A DNA stretch of 64,000 nt from Actinoplanes auranticolor (lineage in GTDB: Bacteria > Actinomycetota > Actinomycetes > Mycobacteriales > Micromonosporaceae), in the NCBI RefSeq assembly GCF_018332655.1, contig NZ_BOQL01000017.1, positions 124,001 through 188,000 on the forward strand, written 5' to 3'. Of the stretch, positions 25,100-35,664 are shown piece by piece. A program made the position numbers and the translations under genes. Each line of letters starts with the position of its first letter. Position 1 is the first letter of the stretch. The notes under the pieces are model-generated. The model was not told where the DNA came from and did not search any database. It saw only the letters and a list, made by a program, of their open reading frames with translations.

Positions 25100-26242
25100 C
25101 TACTTGTCGATGTCCCCGACCACGAAGAACATCGAGCCCAGGATCGCGATCAGGTCCGGCACCAGGCAGCCCGGGATCAGGGTCGCCAGCGCCTGGACGT
25201 TGGCGTACGACGCCGTGCGCAGCTTCATCCGCCACGGGGTCTTCTCGCCGCGGGACACCAGGTAGTAGCCGTTGACGCCGAGCGGGTTCTCGGTCCACGC
25301 GTACGTGTGGCCCTCGGGCGCCTTGACCACTTTGGGCAGGCGCACGTTGACCGGGCCGCTGATCTGGTCCACCCGGTCCAGGCAGGCCTGCGCCAGGTCC
25401 AGTGACACGTACGCCTGGTCCAGGAGCACCTCGAAGCGGGCGTGGCAGTCCCCGGTCGTGCGGGTCACCACGGGCACGTCGAGCTCGTCGTACGCCAGGT
25501 AGGGCTCGTCCCGCCGCAGGTCCATGTCCAGGCCGCTGGCCCGGGCCACCGGGCCGGAGGCGCCGTACGCCGCGGCCTGGTCGGCGGTCAGCACGCCGAC
25601 GCCGACCGTGCGGGCCAGGAAGATGTCGTTGCGCCGGATCAGCCGGTCGATGTCCGGCATCCGGCGCCGGACCTCGTCGATCGCCGTGCGGGCCCGGGAC
25701 GTCCAGCCCGCCGGGACCTCCTCCTTGAGGCCGCCGACCCGGTTGAACATGTAGTGGATCCGGCCGCCGGAGACCTCCTCCATGACCGCCTGCAGCGTCT
25801 CCCGCTCGCGGAACGCGTAGAACATCGGCGTGATCGCGCCGATCTCCAGCGGGTACGAGCCGAGGAACATCAGGTGGTTGAGCACCCGGTTCAGCTCGGC
25901 GAGGGCCATCCGCAGCCAGGTCGCGCGCTCGGGCACCTCGATGCCCATGAGCCGTTCCACGGCGAGCGCGACGCCCAGCTCGTTGGAGAACGCCGACAGC
26001 CAGTCGTGCCGGTTGGCCAGGACGATGATCTGCCGGTAGTCGCGCACCTCGAACAGCTTCTCGGCGCCGCGGTGCATGTAGCCGACGATCGGCTCGCAGG
26101 ACACCACGCGTTCGCCGTCGAGGGTGAGCTTGAGCCGCAGCACGCCGTGGGTGGACGGGTGCTGGGGGCCGATGTTGAGCACCATGTCGGCCGTGTCCAG
26201 ACCGGACCCCGTGCCGACCGTCATCTCCCGCAGGTCGCTCAT
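25100..26242 (-). CDS. NuoD-like complex I 49-kDa subunit paralogue (NuoD2)
   Basis: 380 residues from ATG 26242 (GGAGGGG upstream). It aligns along its length with NuoD/NDUFS2: [38 protein letters not shown]. The quinone-site His32 is kept, but the segment that reads PYxDRxxY in canonical NuoD is LANRHDW here. The Arg is conserved (R78), while the quinone-ligand Tyr is Trp (W81). No other nuo gene is adjacent. Its ATG overlaps the stop of a MidA/NDUFAF7-type methyltransferase gene, the family that methylates the equivalent Arg in mitochondrial NDUFS2. Likely a membrane-associated redox subunit, but not a standard complex I component. Confidence 0.85.
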   Translation of the reverse strand: MSDLREMTVGTGSGLDTADMVLNIGPQHPSTHGVLRLKLTLDGERVVSCEPIVGYMHRGAEKLFEVRDYRQIIVLANRHDWLSAFSNELGVALAVERLMGIEVPERATWLRMALAELNRVLNHLMFLGSYPLEIGAITPMFYAFRERETLQAVMEEVSGGRIHYMFNRVGGLKEEVPAGWTSRARTAIDEVRRRMPDIDRLIRRNDIFLARTVGVGVLTADQAAAYGASGPVARASGLDMDLRRDEPYLAYDELDVPVVTRTTGDCHARFEVLLDQAYVSLDLAQACLDRVDQISGPVNVRLPKVVKAPEGHTYAWTENPLGVNGYYLVSRGEKTPWRMKLRTASYANVQALATLIPGCLVPDLIAILGSMFFVVGDIDK

Positions 26243-27321
26243 GCCATCCCCTCCGCTGGCGCTCCGGTGATGACATTCGTCCGGCGCTGAGTTGATGATT
26301 CGCTCGCAAGCTCGCTCATTGCCAGCATCGTCCCACGGAGCTCGATGCCGACCTCGTGCAGCAGCCACCAGTGCGCGCCCAGCCCGGCCGGGTCGATGAG
26401 TTCGCCCGCGGCGCCGGCCGAGCTCAGCGCCCGCAGGTAGGCCGCCGGGTCGGTGCGGGCCAGCTCCAGCGGTGGCCGGCCGCCGCCGACCCCGAGGGCT
26501 CGCAGCGCGGCGCGCTGACTGATGATCCGGTACGCCGTACCGGCAGCCGCCGCGGCCGAGTCGACGGCCACGTGGGCGGTCACATCGGTGCTGCCGTCCG
26601 GCCGGGGCGGCACCTGGCGTCCCTGCCGGTAGCCGGTCAGCGTGCCCAGCGCCGGCCGCGCCGAGCGCAGGTGCCCGTAGTCGACCGCGAGCGCACAGCC
26701 GCGCCGCAGCGCCGCCACCGCGTCGGCCCACGCCACGTCGCGGGGCCAGCCGATCTCGATCCGGTCCCCGGGGCGCGCCGCCGGCCACCACCGGCTCAGC
26801 CAGAACCGGTCGGCCGGGTCCACGTCGGGGCCCAGCCGCTCCTGTCCGGTGGCCGGGTCCACGAGCACCCGCCGGGCCCGGCCCTCGGCGTCGACCTCGG
26901 CCACGTCGAGCGGCACGTTGTCCAGCCACTCGGTGGCCAGCAGCATCCCGGTGAGGTGCTCGGGCACGTACCGCTGCCAGGAGATGTCGGCCGGCAGACC
27001 CGCCGGCCGGGCGGCGACCTCGACCCCGGTGAAGCGGACCCGCCGGGCCAGGCCGGGCGCGGGATCGGTGTCGAGCAGAGCGTGCAGCGCGGCGAGCAGT
27101 TCACCCCGGCCGGCGCCCACGTCGACGACGTCGAGGGTGGCCGGGTGGCCCAGCGCCGCGTCGACGTCGCGGATCAGCCGCAGCAGCGCCCCGGCGAACA
27201 GCGGAGAGGCGTGCACGCTGGTGCGGAAGTGGTCCGCGGGGCCCTCGGCGGCGCGGGTGAAGAAGCCGTCCGGTCCGTACAGGGCGGTGGTCATCGCCGC
27301 TCGCCAACCCAGGCTCGTCAC
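26239..27321 (-). CDS. SAM-dependent methyltransferase, MidA/NDUFAF7 family
   Basis: 360 residues from GTG 27321, chosen because TAGATT stands 7 nt upstream; ATG 27294 is the alternative (351 residues). Family features in order: GPDGFFTRA...[18 protein letters not shown], the SAM-binding loop [11 protein letters not shown] (about 64-74), and the [11 protein letters not shown] segment that corresponds to NELLDALPV of MidA. NDUFAF7 dimethylates one Arg of the complex I subunit NDUFS2. Here the gene is immediately upstream of, and overlaps by 4 nt, a NuoD-type gene that keeps that Arg, which makes NuoD2 the obvious predicted substrate. Confidence 0.8.
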   Translation of the reverse strand: MTSLGWRAAMTTALYGPDGFFTRAAEGPADHFRTSVHASPLFAGALLRLIRDVDAALGHPATLDVVDVGAGRGELLAALHALLDTDPAPGLARRVRFTGVEVAARPAGLPADISWQRYVPEHLTGMLLATEWLDNVPLDVAEVDAEGRARRVLVDPATGQERLGPDVDPADRFWLSRWWPAARPGDRIEIGWPRDVAWADAVAALRRGCALAVDYGHLRSARPALGTLTGYRQGRQVPPRPDGSTDVTAHVAVDSAAAAAGTAYRIISQRAALRALGVGGGRPPLELARTDPAAYLRALSSAGAAGELIDPAGLGAHWWLLHEVGIELRGTMLAMSELASESSTQRRTNVITGAPAEGMA

Positions 27322-27328
27322 GCCTGCC

Positions 27329-27334
27329 AATCTA
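27329..27334 (-). promoter_or_regulatory. -10 element, leaderless promoter of the methyltransferase-nuoD2 pair
   Basis: On the minus strand TAGATT lies 7 nt before GTG 27321. Confidence 0.5.
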
Positions 27335-27441
27335 GGCGCAAACGCCCGGTGCAGTTGTTCACACGCTCTTGTCACGAGCGTGTTACGTCGGCGCATACTT
27401 GCGATCGACCGGTACCCCTTTCACGAGGACTGGATCTTTCT

Positions 27442-28329
27442 ATGAGCGCTGTGCCGCGCGCCGGAAAGCGCGCTCGCCCCCTGGTCGTGGGTGTTGTCGG
27501 AGCCGGCCGGGTGGGCGCTGTGCTCGGCGCCGCCCTGGCGGAAGCCGGGCACCGGGTGGTGGCTACGGCCGCCGTCTCCGCCGCCTCACGGGAGCGGGCC
27601 GAGCGCCTCCTGCCGCAGGCCGCGATCCTGCCCGCCGACGAGGTCGCCCGGGCCGCCACCGATCTCCTGCTGCTCGCCGTCCCGGACGACCACCTCGCCG
27701 CCGTCGTCTCGGGCCTGGTCATGACCGGCTCGCTGGGTGCCCGTACGGTCGTCGCGCACACCTCAGGCGCGCACGGGCTCGCCGTCCTCGGCGACCGGGA
27801 CGGCCTCGCGCTGCACCCGGCGATGACCTTCACGGGCGTCGACTCCGACCTGGACAGGTTGCCCGGCATCGCCTGGGGCGTCACCGCCCGCGACCGCGCG
27901 TTCGCCGCGCGGCTGGTCACCGACCTGGGCGGGGTGCCGGAGTGGATCGCGGAGGATGCCCGCCCGCTCTACCACGCCGCCCTCGCGCACGGCGCGAACC
28001 ACCTGGTCACGCTGGTCAACGAGGCTGCCGACCTGCTGCGCGCGGCCGGGGTCGAGCGCCCCGAGGCGGTGCTGTCGCCGTTGCTGCACGCGGCCCTGGA
28101 CAACGCGCTGAGCCTGGGCGATGCCGCGCTGACCGGCCCGGTGTCGCGAGGTGACGCGGGCACGGTCGGCAAGCACCTGAGCCGGATCGCGCCGGAGTCC
28201 GTACCCGCCTATCTCGCTCTGGCCCGGCGCACTGCCGACCGGGCCATCGCCGCTGGGCGGCTGCGACCGCAGGACGCGGCGCTGTTGATGGATGTTCTGG
28301 CCCAGGCGACCGTAGGGAGTCCCTCATGA
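27442..28329 (+). CDS. Rossmann plus DUF2520 protein, possible ketopantoate reductase-like enzyme
   Basis: 295 residues. The N-terminal dinucleotide fold has [16 protein letters not shown] at the start and a DUF2520-type all-helical C-terminal half ([20 protein letters not shown]). ATG 27442 has only a distant AGGA. It overlaps panC by 4 nt; the same pair is conserved in mycobacteria and streptomycetes. Because ketopantoate reduction is the missing step beside panC and panD, and the fold is that of a 6-phosphogluconate-dehydrogenase-like reductase, a pantothenate-pathway role is an attractive inference, not shown by motifs. Confidence 0.8.
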   Translation: MSAVPRAGKRARPLVVGVVGAGRVGAVLGAALAEAGHRVVATAAVSAASRERAERLLPQAAILPADEVARAATDLLLLAVPDDHLAAVVSGLVMTGSLGARTVVAHTSGAHGLAVLGDRDGLALHPAMTFTGVDSDLDRLPGIAWGVTARDRAFAARLVTDLGGVPEWIAEDARPLYHAALAHGANHLVTLVNEAADLLRAAGVERPEAVLSPLLHAALDNALSLGDAALTGPVSRGDAGTVGKHLSRIAPESVPAYLALARRTADRAIAAGRLRPQDAALLMDVLAQATVGSPS

Positions 28330-29159
28330 CCGCGCTCATCCACACCCGGGCCGAGCTGGCCGCCGCCCGGGCCGCCGCGTCCGGCCGGGTGGCCGTCGTG
28401 ATGACCATGGGGGCCCTGCACGAGGGACACCGGCAGCTGATGCGCGTCGCCCGGGAGCGGGGCGACTTCGTCATCGTCACGGTCTTCGTGAACCCGCTGC
28501 AGTTCGGCCCGAACGAGGACTTCGACAAGTACCCGCGCACCCTGGCCGCCGACGTCGAGGCGTGCCGGGCCGAGCAGGTCGACGTGGTGTTCGCGCCGGA
28601 CCGCGACGAGATGTACCCGGGTGGCACGCCGCAGGTGACGCTGAACGCCGGCGCGACGGGCGAGATCCTCGAGGGCGCCAGCCGCCCCGGGCACTTCTCC
28701 GGGATGCTCACCGTGGTCGCCAAGCTGCTCCTGCTGACCCGTGCCGACCTGGCGTTCTTCGGCGAGAAGGACTTCCAGCAGCTGGCCCTGATCACCCGGA
28801 TGGTCAAGGACCTGGAGATCGGCGTCGAGATCGTCGGCGTGCCCACGGTCCGCGAGGCCGACGGCCTGGCGCTGTCCAGCCGCAACCGCTACCTGTCGGC
28901 CGACCAGCGGCCGGCGGCTCTGGCGCTGTCGCACGCGCTGCGGGAGGGGGCCGCGCAGACGGACGCGCAGAGCGTGCTGGAGGCGGCCGGCAAGATCCTC
29001 GCCGACGAGCCCGGCGTGCAGGTCGACTATCTGGCTCTCACCGACCCGCTGCTCGGCCCGGTGCCCACCGACGGACCCGCGCGGCTGCTCGTCGCGGCCA
29101 AGGTGGGCAGCACCCGGCTGATCGACAACGTTCCGGTCCTGCTGGGGAAGGCCGCCTGA
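28326..29159 (+). CDS. panC: pantothenate synthetase
   Basis: 277 residues. Ligates pantoate and beta-alanine with ATP to form pantothenate. Nucleotidyltransferase signatures [26 protein letters not shown] and the KMSKS-type SSRNRYLS are present, as is [23 protein letters not shown] 28326 overlaps the upstream stop (ATGA). Next gene panD supplies beta-alanine. Confidence 0.97.
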   Translation: MTALIHTRAELAAARAAASGRVAVVMTMGALHEGHRQLMRVARERGDFVIVTVFVNPLQFGPNEDFDKYPRTLAADVEACRAEQVDVVFAPDRDEMYPGGTPQVTLNAGATGEILEGASRPGHFSGMLTVVAKLLLLTRADLAFFGEKDFQQLALITRMVKDLEIGVEIVGVPTVREADGLALSSRNRYLSADQRPAALALSHALREGAAQTDAQSVLEAAGKILADEPGVQVDYLALTDPLLGPVPTDGPARLLVAAKVGSTRLIDNVPVLLGKAA

Positions 29160-29587
29160 TGATCCGCACCATGCTCAAGTCCAAGATCCACCGGGCCACG
29201 GTCACCCAGGCCGACCTGCACTACGTGGGCTCGGTGACCGTGGACCTCGACCTGATGGAGGCGGCCGACCTGCTGGCCGGCGAGCAGGTCGCGATCGTGG
29301 ACGTGACCAACGGCGCGCGGCTGGAGACGTACGTGATCCCGGGCGAACGCGGCACCGGCGTCATCGGCATCAACGGCGCTGCCGCGCACCTCGTGCACCC
29401 GGGTGACCTGGTCATCCTCATCGCGTACGGGCAGCTGACCGACGCCGAGGCGCGGTCGTACGAGCCGCGGATCGTGCACGTGGACGCGAGCAACAAGATC
29501 ATCGAACTGGGCGCGGACCCGGCCGCGGCGGTGGCCGGCCTGGCCGGAGATCCGGTACGCGCGGACGGCGCGGTGCTGACCCGCTGA
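29159..29587 (+). CDS. panD: aspartate 1-decarboxylase
   Basis: 142 residues starting at ATG 29159, sharing one base with the panC stop (TGATG). The proenzyme self-cleaves between Gly24 and Ser25 (HYVGSVTVD) to form the pyruvoyl cofactor; [15 protein letters not shown] and [12 protein letters not shown] are family motifs. Makes beta-alanine from aspartate for PanC. Confidence 0.97.
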   Translation: MIRTMLKSKIHRATVTQADLHYVGSVTVDLDLMEAADLLAGEQVAIVDVTNGARLETYVIPGERGTGVIGINGAAAHLVHPGDLVILIAYGQLTDAEARSYEPRIVHVDASNKIIELGADPAAAVAGLAGDPVRADGAVLTR

Positions 29588-29678
29588 ACGAGGTTCTCCT
29601 GAAGGCGCCGTGCCGGCCGAGTCGACTGCCCTATGATCGACAAATCGGACATCGGCTGGCGCTCGGGAGGCTCGGTTC

Positions 29679-30614
29679 ATGCGACACCTGCCCCGGCTGC
29701 GCCGTGCGCGGCGGTGGCCGGTCGCGGCAGCGCTGAGCCTGCTCACGCTGGTCCTCGCCGCCGGGTGCGGCAATCCGGCCGGCGTCGACGGGGACCTCAC
29801 CGACGGCTGGGCGGCGATCGGCGTACCGACCGGCTTCACCCCGGTCGCCGAGACCTGCCACCTGGCCAACTTCGCCACCTTCGGGCCCCGGTCGACGTAC
29901 GAGGAAGTCGACTGCAAGCTCAGGCACCGCACCGAGACCGTGTACGTCGGCACCTATCCCAGCCCGGCCGCCGAGGCGTCCGATCCGCCGGCCCAGGACT
30001 CGGCCGGCGCGCGGGCGGCGTACCAGGTCTGCGACACCAAGACCACGGCGTACGTCGGTGGGCCGTGGCGGACGGCGCGGCTCTGGATCGGGGTGACCCA
30101 GCCGACCCGGGCGGCCTGGACCGGCGGGGCCCGCTGGTACCGCTGCGAGGTGCTGGTGAGCAGCTCGGTCGAGGACGACGGCGGCCTGGTGCAGCGGGTC
30201 GGCACCCTGCGCGGCGCGCTCGCGGAGCCGGCCTCGCCACTGTTGCTGACCTGCTACAACGTCCTGCTCGACCAGGACGGCAAGATCGGCACGATGCCGG
30301 CCCGGGAGTGCTCGGCCAAGCACAACGCCGAGTTCGTGGGCATCTGGGACGCCGGGAAGGCCGGTTACCCGCAGACCGCCCAGCAGTGGGACAGGTTCCA
30401 CGACGGCTGCCGCAGCCGGATCGCCTCGTACGTCGGCGTGCCGGACGACGCCGACCTGCAGTTCCGCGCCGGGGTGATCTCGCTGCCGGGCGGGGACGAC
30501 GTCTGGGAACTGGGCGACCGCGGCGTGCGCTGCTACCTGTGGCTGGACGCGACGACCCTGACGTCCTCACTGAAGGGCAAGGGCAGCAAGGCCATGCCGG
30601 TCCAGTACCAGTAA
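29679..30614 (+). CDS. septum-formation-family-like lipoprotein
   Basis: 311 residues: signal peptide with lipobox LAAGC, then a Cys-rich extracellular domain (Cys in CHLA, DCKL, VCDT, RCEV, TCYN, ECSAKH, DGCRS, RCYLW). The ECSAKHNAEFVG and RCYLWLDATTLTSSLKG stretches resemble the septum formation family of actinobacteria, whose members are usually membrane-anchored. A TATGAT -10 box is at 29632-29637 and GGGAGG lies 8 nt before ATG 29679, so this is its own transcription unit. Precise role unknown. Confidence 0.65.
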   Translation: MRHLPRLRRARRWPVAAALSLLTLVLAAGCGNPAGVDGDLTDGWAAIGVPTGFTPVAETCHLANFATFGPRSTYEEVDCKLRHRTETVYVGTYPSPAAEASDPPAQDSAGARAAYQVCDTKTTAYVGGPWRTARLWIGVTQPTRAAWTGGARWYRCEVLVSSSVEDDGGLVQRVGTLRGALAEPASPLLLTCYNVLLDQDGKIGTMPARECSAKHNAEFVGIWDAGKAGYPQTAQQWDRFHDGCRSRIASYVGVPDDADLQFRAGVISLPGGDDVWELGDRGVRCYLWLDATTLTSSLKGKGSKAMPVQYQ

Positions 30615-30661
30615 CGCCCGGCACTTCTTGCCGCCCCGCCCGTGATTTCCCCGCCCCCGCG

Positions 30662-32323
30662 ATGTTGACTGAGCGCATGTCGCATCTTGCCGACCTTCCG
30701 GCGCTACCCCGCCGCCTGGCCGCCGCCGAGCCCGGCTGGACCGAGACCACCGACGTGCTGGTGGTCGGCTCCGGCATCGCGGGCCTCACCGCCGCTCTGC
30801 ACCTGCGCGAGGCGGGCCTGCACGTCACCGTCGTCACCAAGGTCAACATCGACGACGGGTCGACCCGCTGGGCCCAGGGCGGCATCGCGGCCGTGCTCGA
30901 CCCGCTGGACACCCCCGAGGCGCACGCGTTCGACACCGAGATCGCCGGGGTCGGTCTCTGCGACCCCGCGGCGGTACGCGTCCTGGTCGAGGAGGGCCCG
31001 GCCCGGATCCGCGAGCTGATGCGGATGGGCGCCGAGTTCGACCGCAACGCCGACGGCTCGCTGATGCTGACCCGCGAGGGCGGGCACCGCGCCGACCGGA
31101 TCGTGCACGCGGGCGGCGACGCCACCGGTGCCGAGGTGCAGCGGGCCCTGCACGAGGCGGTGCACCGCGACCCGTGGATCCGCCTGGTCGAGCACGCCCT
31201 GGTGCTGGACCTGCTGCGCGCCGCCGACGGCCGCGCCTGCGGCATCACCCTGCACGTGCTGGGCGAGGGCAGCGAGGACGGCGTCGGGGCGATCCTGGCC
31301 CGCGCGGTCGTGCTGGCCACCGGCGGTATGGGCCAGATCTTCGCCTCGACCACCAATCCGGCGGTCTCCACCGGCGACGGGGTCGCGCTCGCCCTGCGCG
31401 CCGGGGCCAAGGTCACCGACGTGGAGTTCGTCCAGTTCCACCCGACGTCGTTCATGACGGCCGGCGTGACCTCGGTGCAGCGGCCGCTGATCTCCGAGGC
31501 GCTGCGCGGCGAGGGCGCCCACCTGGTCGACGAGACCGGCAAGCGGTTCATGGTGGGACAGCACGAGCTGGCCGAGCTGGCACCGCGCGACGTGGTGGCC
31601 AAGGGCATCCACCGGGTGCTGCGGGCCACCGGCGCCGACCATGTCTTCCTGGACGCGCGCCACCTGGGCAAGGAGTTCCTGGAGCAGCGCTTCCCGACGA
31701 TCGTGGCGTCGACCCGGGCGGCCGGTGTCGACCCGGCGACAGAGCTCATCCCGGTCGCCCCGGCGGCCCACTACGCGTCCGGCGGCGTCCGCACCGACCT
31801 GCACGGCCGCACCTCCATCCCGGGCCTGTACGCCTGCGGCGAGGTGGCCTGCACGGGCGTGCACGGCGCCAACCGGCTCGCCAGCAACTCGCTGCTGGAG
31901 GGCCTGGTCTTCTCCCGGCGCATCGCCGACGACATCGTGGCCGAACTGCCCCCGCAGGCCGACCCGGTGGCGCCGACCGGTGAGCCCGGCTGGGTCGTCG
32001 CCCCGGCGATCCGTGGCGACCTGCAGCGGGCCATGACGCGCGGGGCCGGTGTGCTGCGCTCGGCCGACTCGCTCGCCGCCACGGCGAAGGAGCTGGCCCG
32101 CCTCGGTGAGCAGCGCGGCGCCCCGCACAACGCGGCCTGGGAGGCCACCAACCTGCTGACCGTCGCGGCCACCCTGGTGGCCTCGGCGGCCGAACGCCGG
32201 GAGACGCGCGGCTGCCACTGGCGCGAGGACTACCCGAACGCCCTGGACGAGTGGCGCGGTCACCTGCTGAACGCCCTCGACGGCGGCGGAACGATCACCC
32301 AGACCTTCGAGGAGATGGCATGA
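30662..32323 (+). CDS. nadB: L-aspartate oxidase
   Basis: 553 residues (ATG 30677 would give 548). Oxidises aspartate to iminoaspartate, first step of de novo NAD synthesis. FAD motif VVGSGIAGLTAALHL, STRWAQGGIAAV, EFVQFHPTSF, HYASGGVRTDLHGRTS and GEVACTGVHGANRLASNSLLEG are those of NadB rather than of succinate dehydrogenase. It overlaps nadC by 4 nt. No nadA is visible in the window, so quinolinate synthase must be encoded elsewhere. Confidence 0.96.
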   Translation: MLTERMSHLADLPALPRRLAAAEPGWTETTDVLVVGSGIAGLTAALHLREAGLHVTVVTKVNIDDGSTRWAQGGIAAVLDPLDTPEAHAFDTEIAGVGLCDPAAVRVLVEEGPARIRELMRMGAEFDRNADGSLMLTREGGHRADRIVHAGGDATGAEVQRALHEAVHRDPWIRLVEHALVLDLLRAADGRACGITLHVLGEGSEDGVGAILARAVVLATGGMGQIFASTTNPAVSTGDGVALALRAGAKVTDVEFVQFHPTSFMTAGVTSVQRPLISEALRGEGAHLVDETGKRFMVGQHELAELAPRDVVAKGIHRVLRATGADHVFLDARHLGKEFLEQRFPTIVASTRAAGVDPATELIPVAPAAHYASGGVRTDLHGRTSIPGLYACGEVACTGVHGANRLASNSLLEGLVFSRRIADDIVAELPPQADPVAPTGEPGWVVAPAIRGDLQRAMTRGAGVLRSADSLAATAKELARLGEQRGAPHNAAWEATNLLTVAATLVASAAERRETRGCHWREDYPNALDEWRGHLLNALDGGGTITQTFEEMA

Positions 32324-33174
32324 CGGTGGGCTTGGACCCGGCCGAGGTGGAGCGGGTCGTCTACACGGCGCTGGCCGAGGACCTGGGTGACCCGCCGCGC
32401 GACGTGACCAGTGAGGCGACCATCCCGGGCGACCAGGTCGACACGGCCGAGCTGGTGGCCCGCGCGCCCGGTGTGGTGGCCGGCCTGCCGGTCGCGGCCC
32501 AGGTCTTCGCGGCCACCTCGGGCGGCACCGCGACCTTCGACCAGCGGATCGAGGAGGGCACCCGGGTCGTCCGCGGCGACGTGCTGGCCGTGGTGACCGG
32601 TCCGACGCGCTCGCTGCTGACCGCGGAACGCACCGCCCTCAACCTGCTCTGCCGCATGTCCGGCGTGGCCACCCACACCCGCAGGTGGGCCGACGAGCTG
32701 GCGGACACCAAGGCGACGGTGCTGGACACCCGCAAGACCACGCCGGGTCTGCGCGCGCTGGAGAAGTACGCGGTCCGCGTCGGCGGTGGCACGAACAAGC
32801 GCATGGGCCTCTACGACGTGGCCATGATCAAGGACAACCACAAGCTCGCGGCCGGCAGCATCACGGCGGCCTACCGCCTGGTCCGCGCCACGTTCCCGGA
32901 CGTCGCGGTGCAGGTCGAGGTGACCACGGTCGCCGAGGCCCGGGAGGCGGTGGAGGCCGGCGCGGACTTCCTGCTCTGCGACAACATGACCCCCGATCTG
33001 CTGCGCGAGGTGGTGGCCGCGGTCGGCGACCGGGCCGAGCTGGAGGCGACCGGCAACCTGACCCTGCACACCGTGCAGGAGTACGGCGCCACGGGCGTGG
33101 ACTACCTCTCGGTGGGCGCGCTGACCCACTCGTCCCCGATCCTGGACATCGCCCTGGACCTCCGCCCTCGCTGA
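32320..33174 (+). CDS. nadC: nicotinate-nucleotide diphosphorylase (carboxylating)
   Basis: 284 residues from ATG 32320 (ATGA overlap with nadB). Converts quinolinate and PRPP to nicotinate mononucleotide. DTRKTTPGLRALEKYAVRVGG, NHRMGLYD-equivalent NKRMGLYD, MIKDNH and QVEVTTVAEA are active-site signatures. The 117 bp to coaX are GC-rich with a possible imperfect hairpin and no gene. Confidence 0.96.
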   Translation: MTVGLDPAEVERVVYTALAEDLGDPPRDVTSEATIPGDQVDTAELVARAPGVVAGLPVAAQVFAATSGGTATFDQRIEEGTRVVRGDVLAVVTGPTRSLLTAERTALNLLCRMSGVATHTRRWADELADTKATVLDTRKTTPGLRALEKYAVRVGGGTNKRMGLYDVAMIKDNHKLAAGSITAAYRLVRATFPDVAVQVEVTTVAEAREAVEAGADFLLCDNMTPDLLREVVAAVGDRAELEATGNLTLHTVQEYGATGVDYLSVGALTHSSPILDIALDLRPR

Positions 33175-33291
33175 GAGCTCGGGCCACCCGGCGGGGCGGC
33201 CCGCCCGGCGTGACCAAGACTGGTGTGGTGTAGTCGCCGGTGCTGCGGTTGTGGAGCCCGACGCCCGTACCTTCGATTGATCGGGATTGTG

Positions 33292-34050
33292 ATGCTTCTC
33301 TGCATTGACATCGGAAACACCAACACCGTCCTGGCCACGTTCGACGGGGACAAGCTCGTCCACAACTGGCGGATCAAGACCGATGCCCGGTCCACCGCCG
33401 ACGAGCTCGGTCTGATGTTCCGGGGGCTCCTCGCCGGCGACGCGGTGGAGATCACCGGGGTCGCCGCCTGCTCGACCGTGCCGGCGGCGCTGCGGTCGCT
33501 GCGGACGATGCTCGGGCGCTACTACGGCGACCTGCCGAACGTCATCGTCGAGCCGGGCGTGAAGACCGGGGTGCAGCTGGCCATCGACAACCCCAAGGAG
33601 GTGGGCGCGGACCGGGTGGTCAACACGCTCGCCGCGCACGCCCTCTACGGGGGTCCCTCGATCGTGGTCGATTTCGGCACCACCACCAACTTCGACGTGA
33701 TCAGCGCGCGCGGCGAGTTCCTGGGCGGGGCGTTCGCGCCCGGCATCGAGATCTCCTTCGACGCACTGGCCGCCCGGGCCGCCCAGCTGCGCAAGGTCGA
33801 GCCGGCCAAGCCGCGCTCGGTGATCGGCAAGAACACGGTGGAGTGCCTGCAGTCCGGCCTCTACTACGGCGTCGCCGGCCAGGTCGACCGGATCGTCGAG
33901 CTGATGACCGCCGAGATCGGGTCGGTACGCTCGGTCATCGCCACCGGCGGCCTGGCCTGGCTGGTGAAGGACGCCTGCCGGACGATCACCGCGCACGAGC
34001 CGATGATCACGCTGATCGGCCTGCGGATGGTATATGAGCGGAACGTCTGA
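33292..34050 (+). CDS. coaX: type III pantothenate kinase
   Basis: 252 residues from ATG 33292 (a GTG directly before it is an alternative). Phosphorylates pantothenate in coenzyme A synthesis; this type is insensitive to feedback by CoA and needs a monovalent cation. DIGNTNTVLATF, ACSTVP, GADRVVN and DFGTTTNFDVI are the ASKHA and CoaX motifs. It follows panC/panD by about 3.7 kb and precedes lysS. Confidence 0.95.
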   Translation: MLLCIDIGNTNTVLATFDGDKLVHNWRIKTDARSTADELGLMFRGLLAGDAVEITGVAACSTVPAALRSLRTMLGRYYGDLPNVIVEPGVKTGVQLAIDNPKEVGADRVVNTLAAHALYGGPSIVVDFGTTTNFDVISARGEFLGGAFAPGIEISFDALAARAAQLRKVEPAKPRSVIGKNTVECLQSGLYYGVAGQVDRIVELMTAEIGSVRSVIATGGLAWLVKDACRTITAHEPMITLIGLRMVYERNV

Positions 34051-34104
34051 ACCGGCCTTAGTAGGCTTTTGCGCAACCTGGACCCCTTGACAGAGAGTCG
34101 TGCC

Positions 34105-35613
34105 GTGACCGAGCAGAACGTCCCCGCCGTTGACCCCGCCGAGGATCTCCCCGAACAGATGCGGGTCCGCCGGTCGAAGCGGGACCGGCTGCTGGCCGAG
34201 GGCGTCGAGCCGTACCCGGTCGGCTTCGAGCGCACCGCGACGCTGGCCGAGATCCGCGCGAAGTACGCCGACCTGGCCACCGACTCGGCTTCGGGCGACA
34301 CGGTCGGGATCACCGGCCGGGTGATCTTCGTCCGCAACGGCGGCAAGCTCTGCTTCGCCACGCTGCGCGACGGTGACGGCACCGAGCTGCAGGCCATGCT
34401 GTCCCTGGACCAGGTCGGCGCCGAGGCCCTCGAGCAGTGGAAGCGCCTGGTCGACCTGGGTGACCTGGTCGGCATCACCGGCGAGGTGATCACCAGCCGC
34501 CGGGGTGAGCTCTCCGTGCTCGCCGGTTCCTGGACCATGACCGCCAAGGCCCTGCGCCCCCTGCCGGTCGCCCACCGCCCGCTGAGCGAGGAGACCCGGG
34601 TCCGGCAGCGCTACGTCGACCTGATCGTGCGCCCGCAGGCCCGGGAGATGGTCCGGACCCGGGCGACGGCGGTCCGCAGCCTGCGCGAGTCGCTGTTCGC
34701 GCGCAATTATCTCGAAGTGGAGACGCCGATGTTGCAGTTGCTGCACGGCGGGGCCACCGCGCGCCCGTTTGTGACGCACAGCAACGCACTCGACATAGAT
34801 CTCTATCTGCGTATCGCCCCGGAACTCTTTTTGAAGCGGGCCGTGGTCGGCGGCATCGAACGCGTCTTCGAGATCAACCGCAACTTCCGCAATGAGGGCA
34901 TGGATTCCACCCACTCGCCGGAGTTCGCGATGCTCGAGGCGTACCAGGCGTATGCGGACTACAACGTCATGCAGCAGCAGGTGCGCGAGTGGATTCAGGA
35001 GGCCGCGGACGCAACCGCCGGATCACACATCGTGACGCACTTCGACGGTACCGAGTTGGACCTCGGCGGCGAGTGGCGTTCGGTGACCCTCTTCGGTTCT
35101 CTGTCCGAGGCGCTCGGCGAAGAAGTGACCGTCCGCACCGATCTGGCGAGCCTGCAGCGGTATGCCGAAAAGCATGACCTATCCGTGGACCCGAAGTGGG
35201 GGCCGGGCAAGCTGGCCGAGGAACTCTTCGAGCACCTCGTGCAGCACACCCTGCAGCAGCCCACCTTCGTGCGCGACTATCCCGAGGAGACCACCCCGCT
35301 GACCCGGGCGCACCGCACCGAGCCCGGCCTGACCGAGAAGTGGGACCTCTACGTCCTGGGGTTCGAGCTGGCCACCGCGTACTCGGAGCTGGTCGACCCG
35401 GTGGTGCAGCGGGAGCGCCTGGTGGCGCAGTCGCTGCTGGCCGCCGGCGGCGACGCCGAGGCGATGCAGCTGGACGAGGATTTCCTGCGTGCCATGGAGT
35501 ACGGAATGCCGCCCGCCGGTGGCATGGGAATGGGAATCGACCGGCTTCTGATGGCGCTCACCGGGCTGGGCATTCGGGAAACGATCCTGTTCCCCTTGGT
35601 GCGCCCGGAGTAG
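34105..35613 (+). CDS. lysS: lysyl-tRNA synthetase, class II
   Basis: 502 residues from GTG 34105; an upstream TTG at 34069 is less likely. An OB-fold anticodon domain (about 55-150) precedes the class II core with motif 2 ([20 protein letters not shown]) and motif 3 ([11 protein letters not shown]). The stretch about 34690-35210 uses more A/T-ending codons, including ATA and CTA, than the rest, although the protein sequence is typical. Conserved position before lsr2 and clpC. Confidence 0.96.
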   Translation: MTEQNVPAVDPAEDLPEQMRVRRSKRDRLLAEGVEPYPVGFERTATLAEIRAKYADLATDSASGDTVGITGRVIFVRNGGKLCFATLRDGDGTELQAMLSLDQVGAEALEQWKRLVDLGDLVGITGEVITSRRGELSVLAGSWTMTAKALRPLPVAHRPLSEETRVRQRYVDLIVRPQAREMVRTRATAVRSLRESLFARNYLEVETPMLQLLHGGATARPFVTHSNALDIDLYLRIAPELFLKRAVVGGIERVFEINRNFRNEGMDSTHSPEFAMLEAYQAYADYNVMQQQVREWIQEAADATAGSHIVTHFDGTELDLGGEWRSVTLFGSLSEALGEEVTVRTDLASLQRYAEKHDLSVDPKWGPGKLAEELFEHLVQHTLQQPTFVRDYPEETTPLTRAHRTEPGLTEKWDLYVLGFELATAYSELVDPVVQRERLVAQSLLAAGGDAEAMQLDEDFLRAMEYGMPPAGGMGMGIDRLLMALTGLGIRETILFPLVRPE

Positions 35614-35664
35614 GACGTACCGGGACACGATTTGCTTGGCGCCGGTGCAATCGCCGACCCGCCA

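Noticed and set aside
33180..33225. nadC terminator
   Set aside because: Only an imperfect GC-rich hairpin; too weak to list as a feature.
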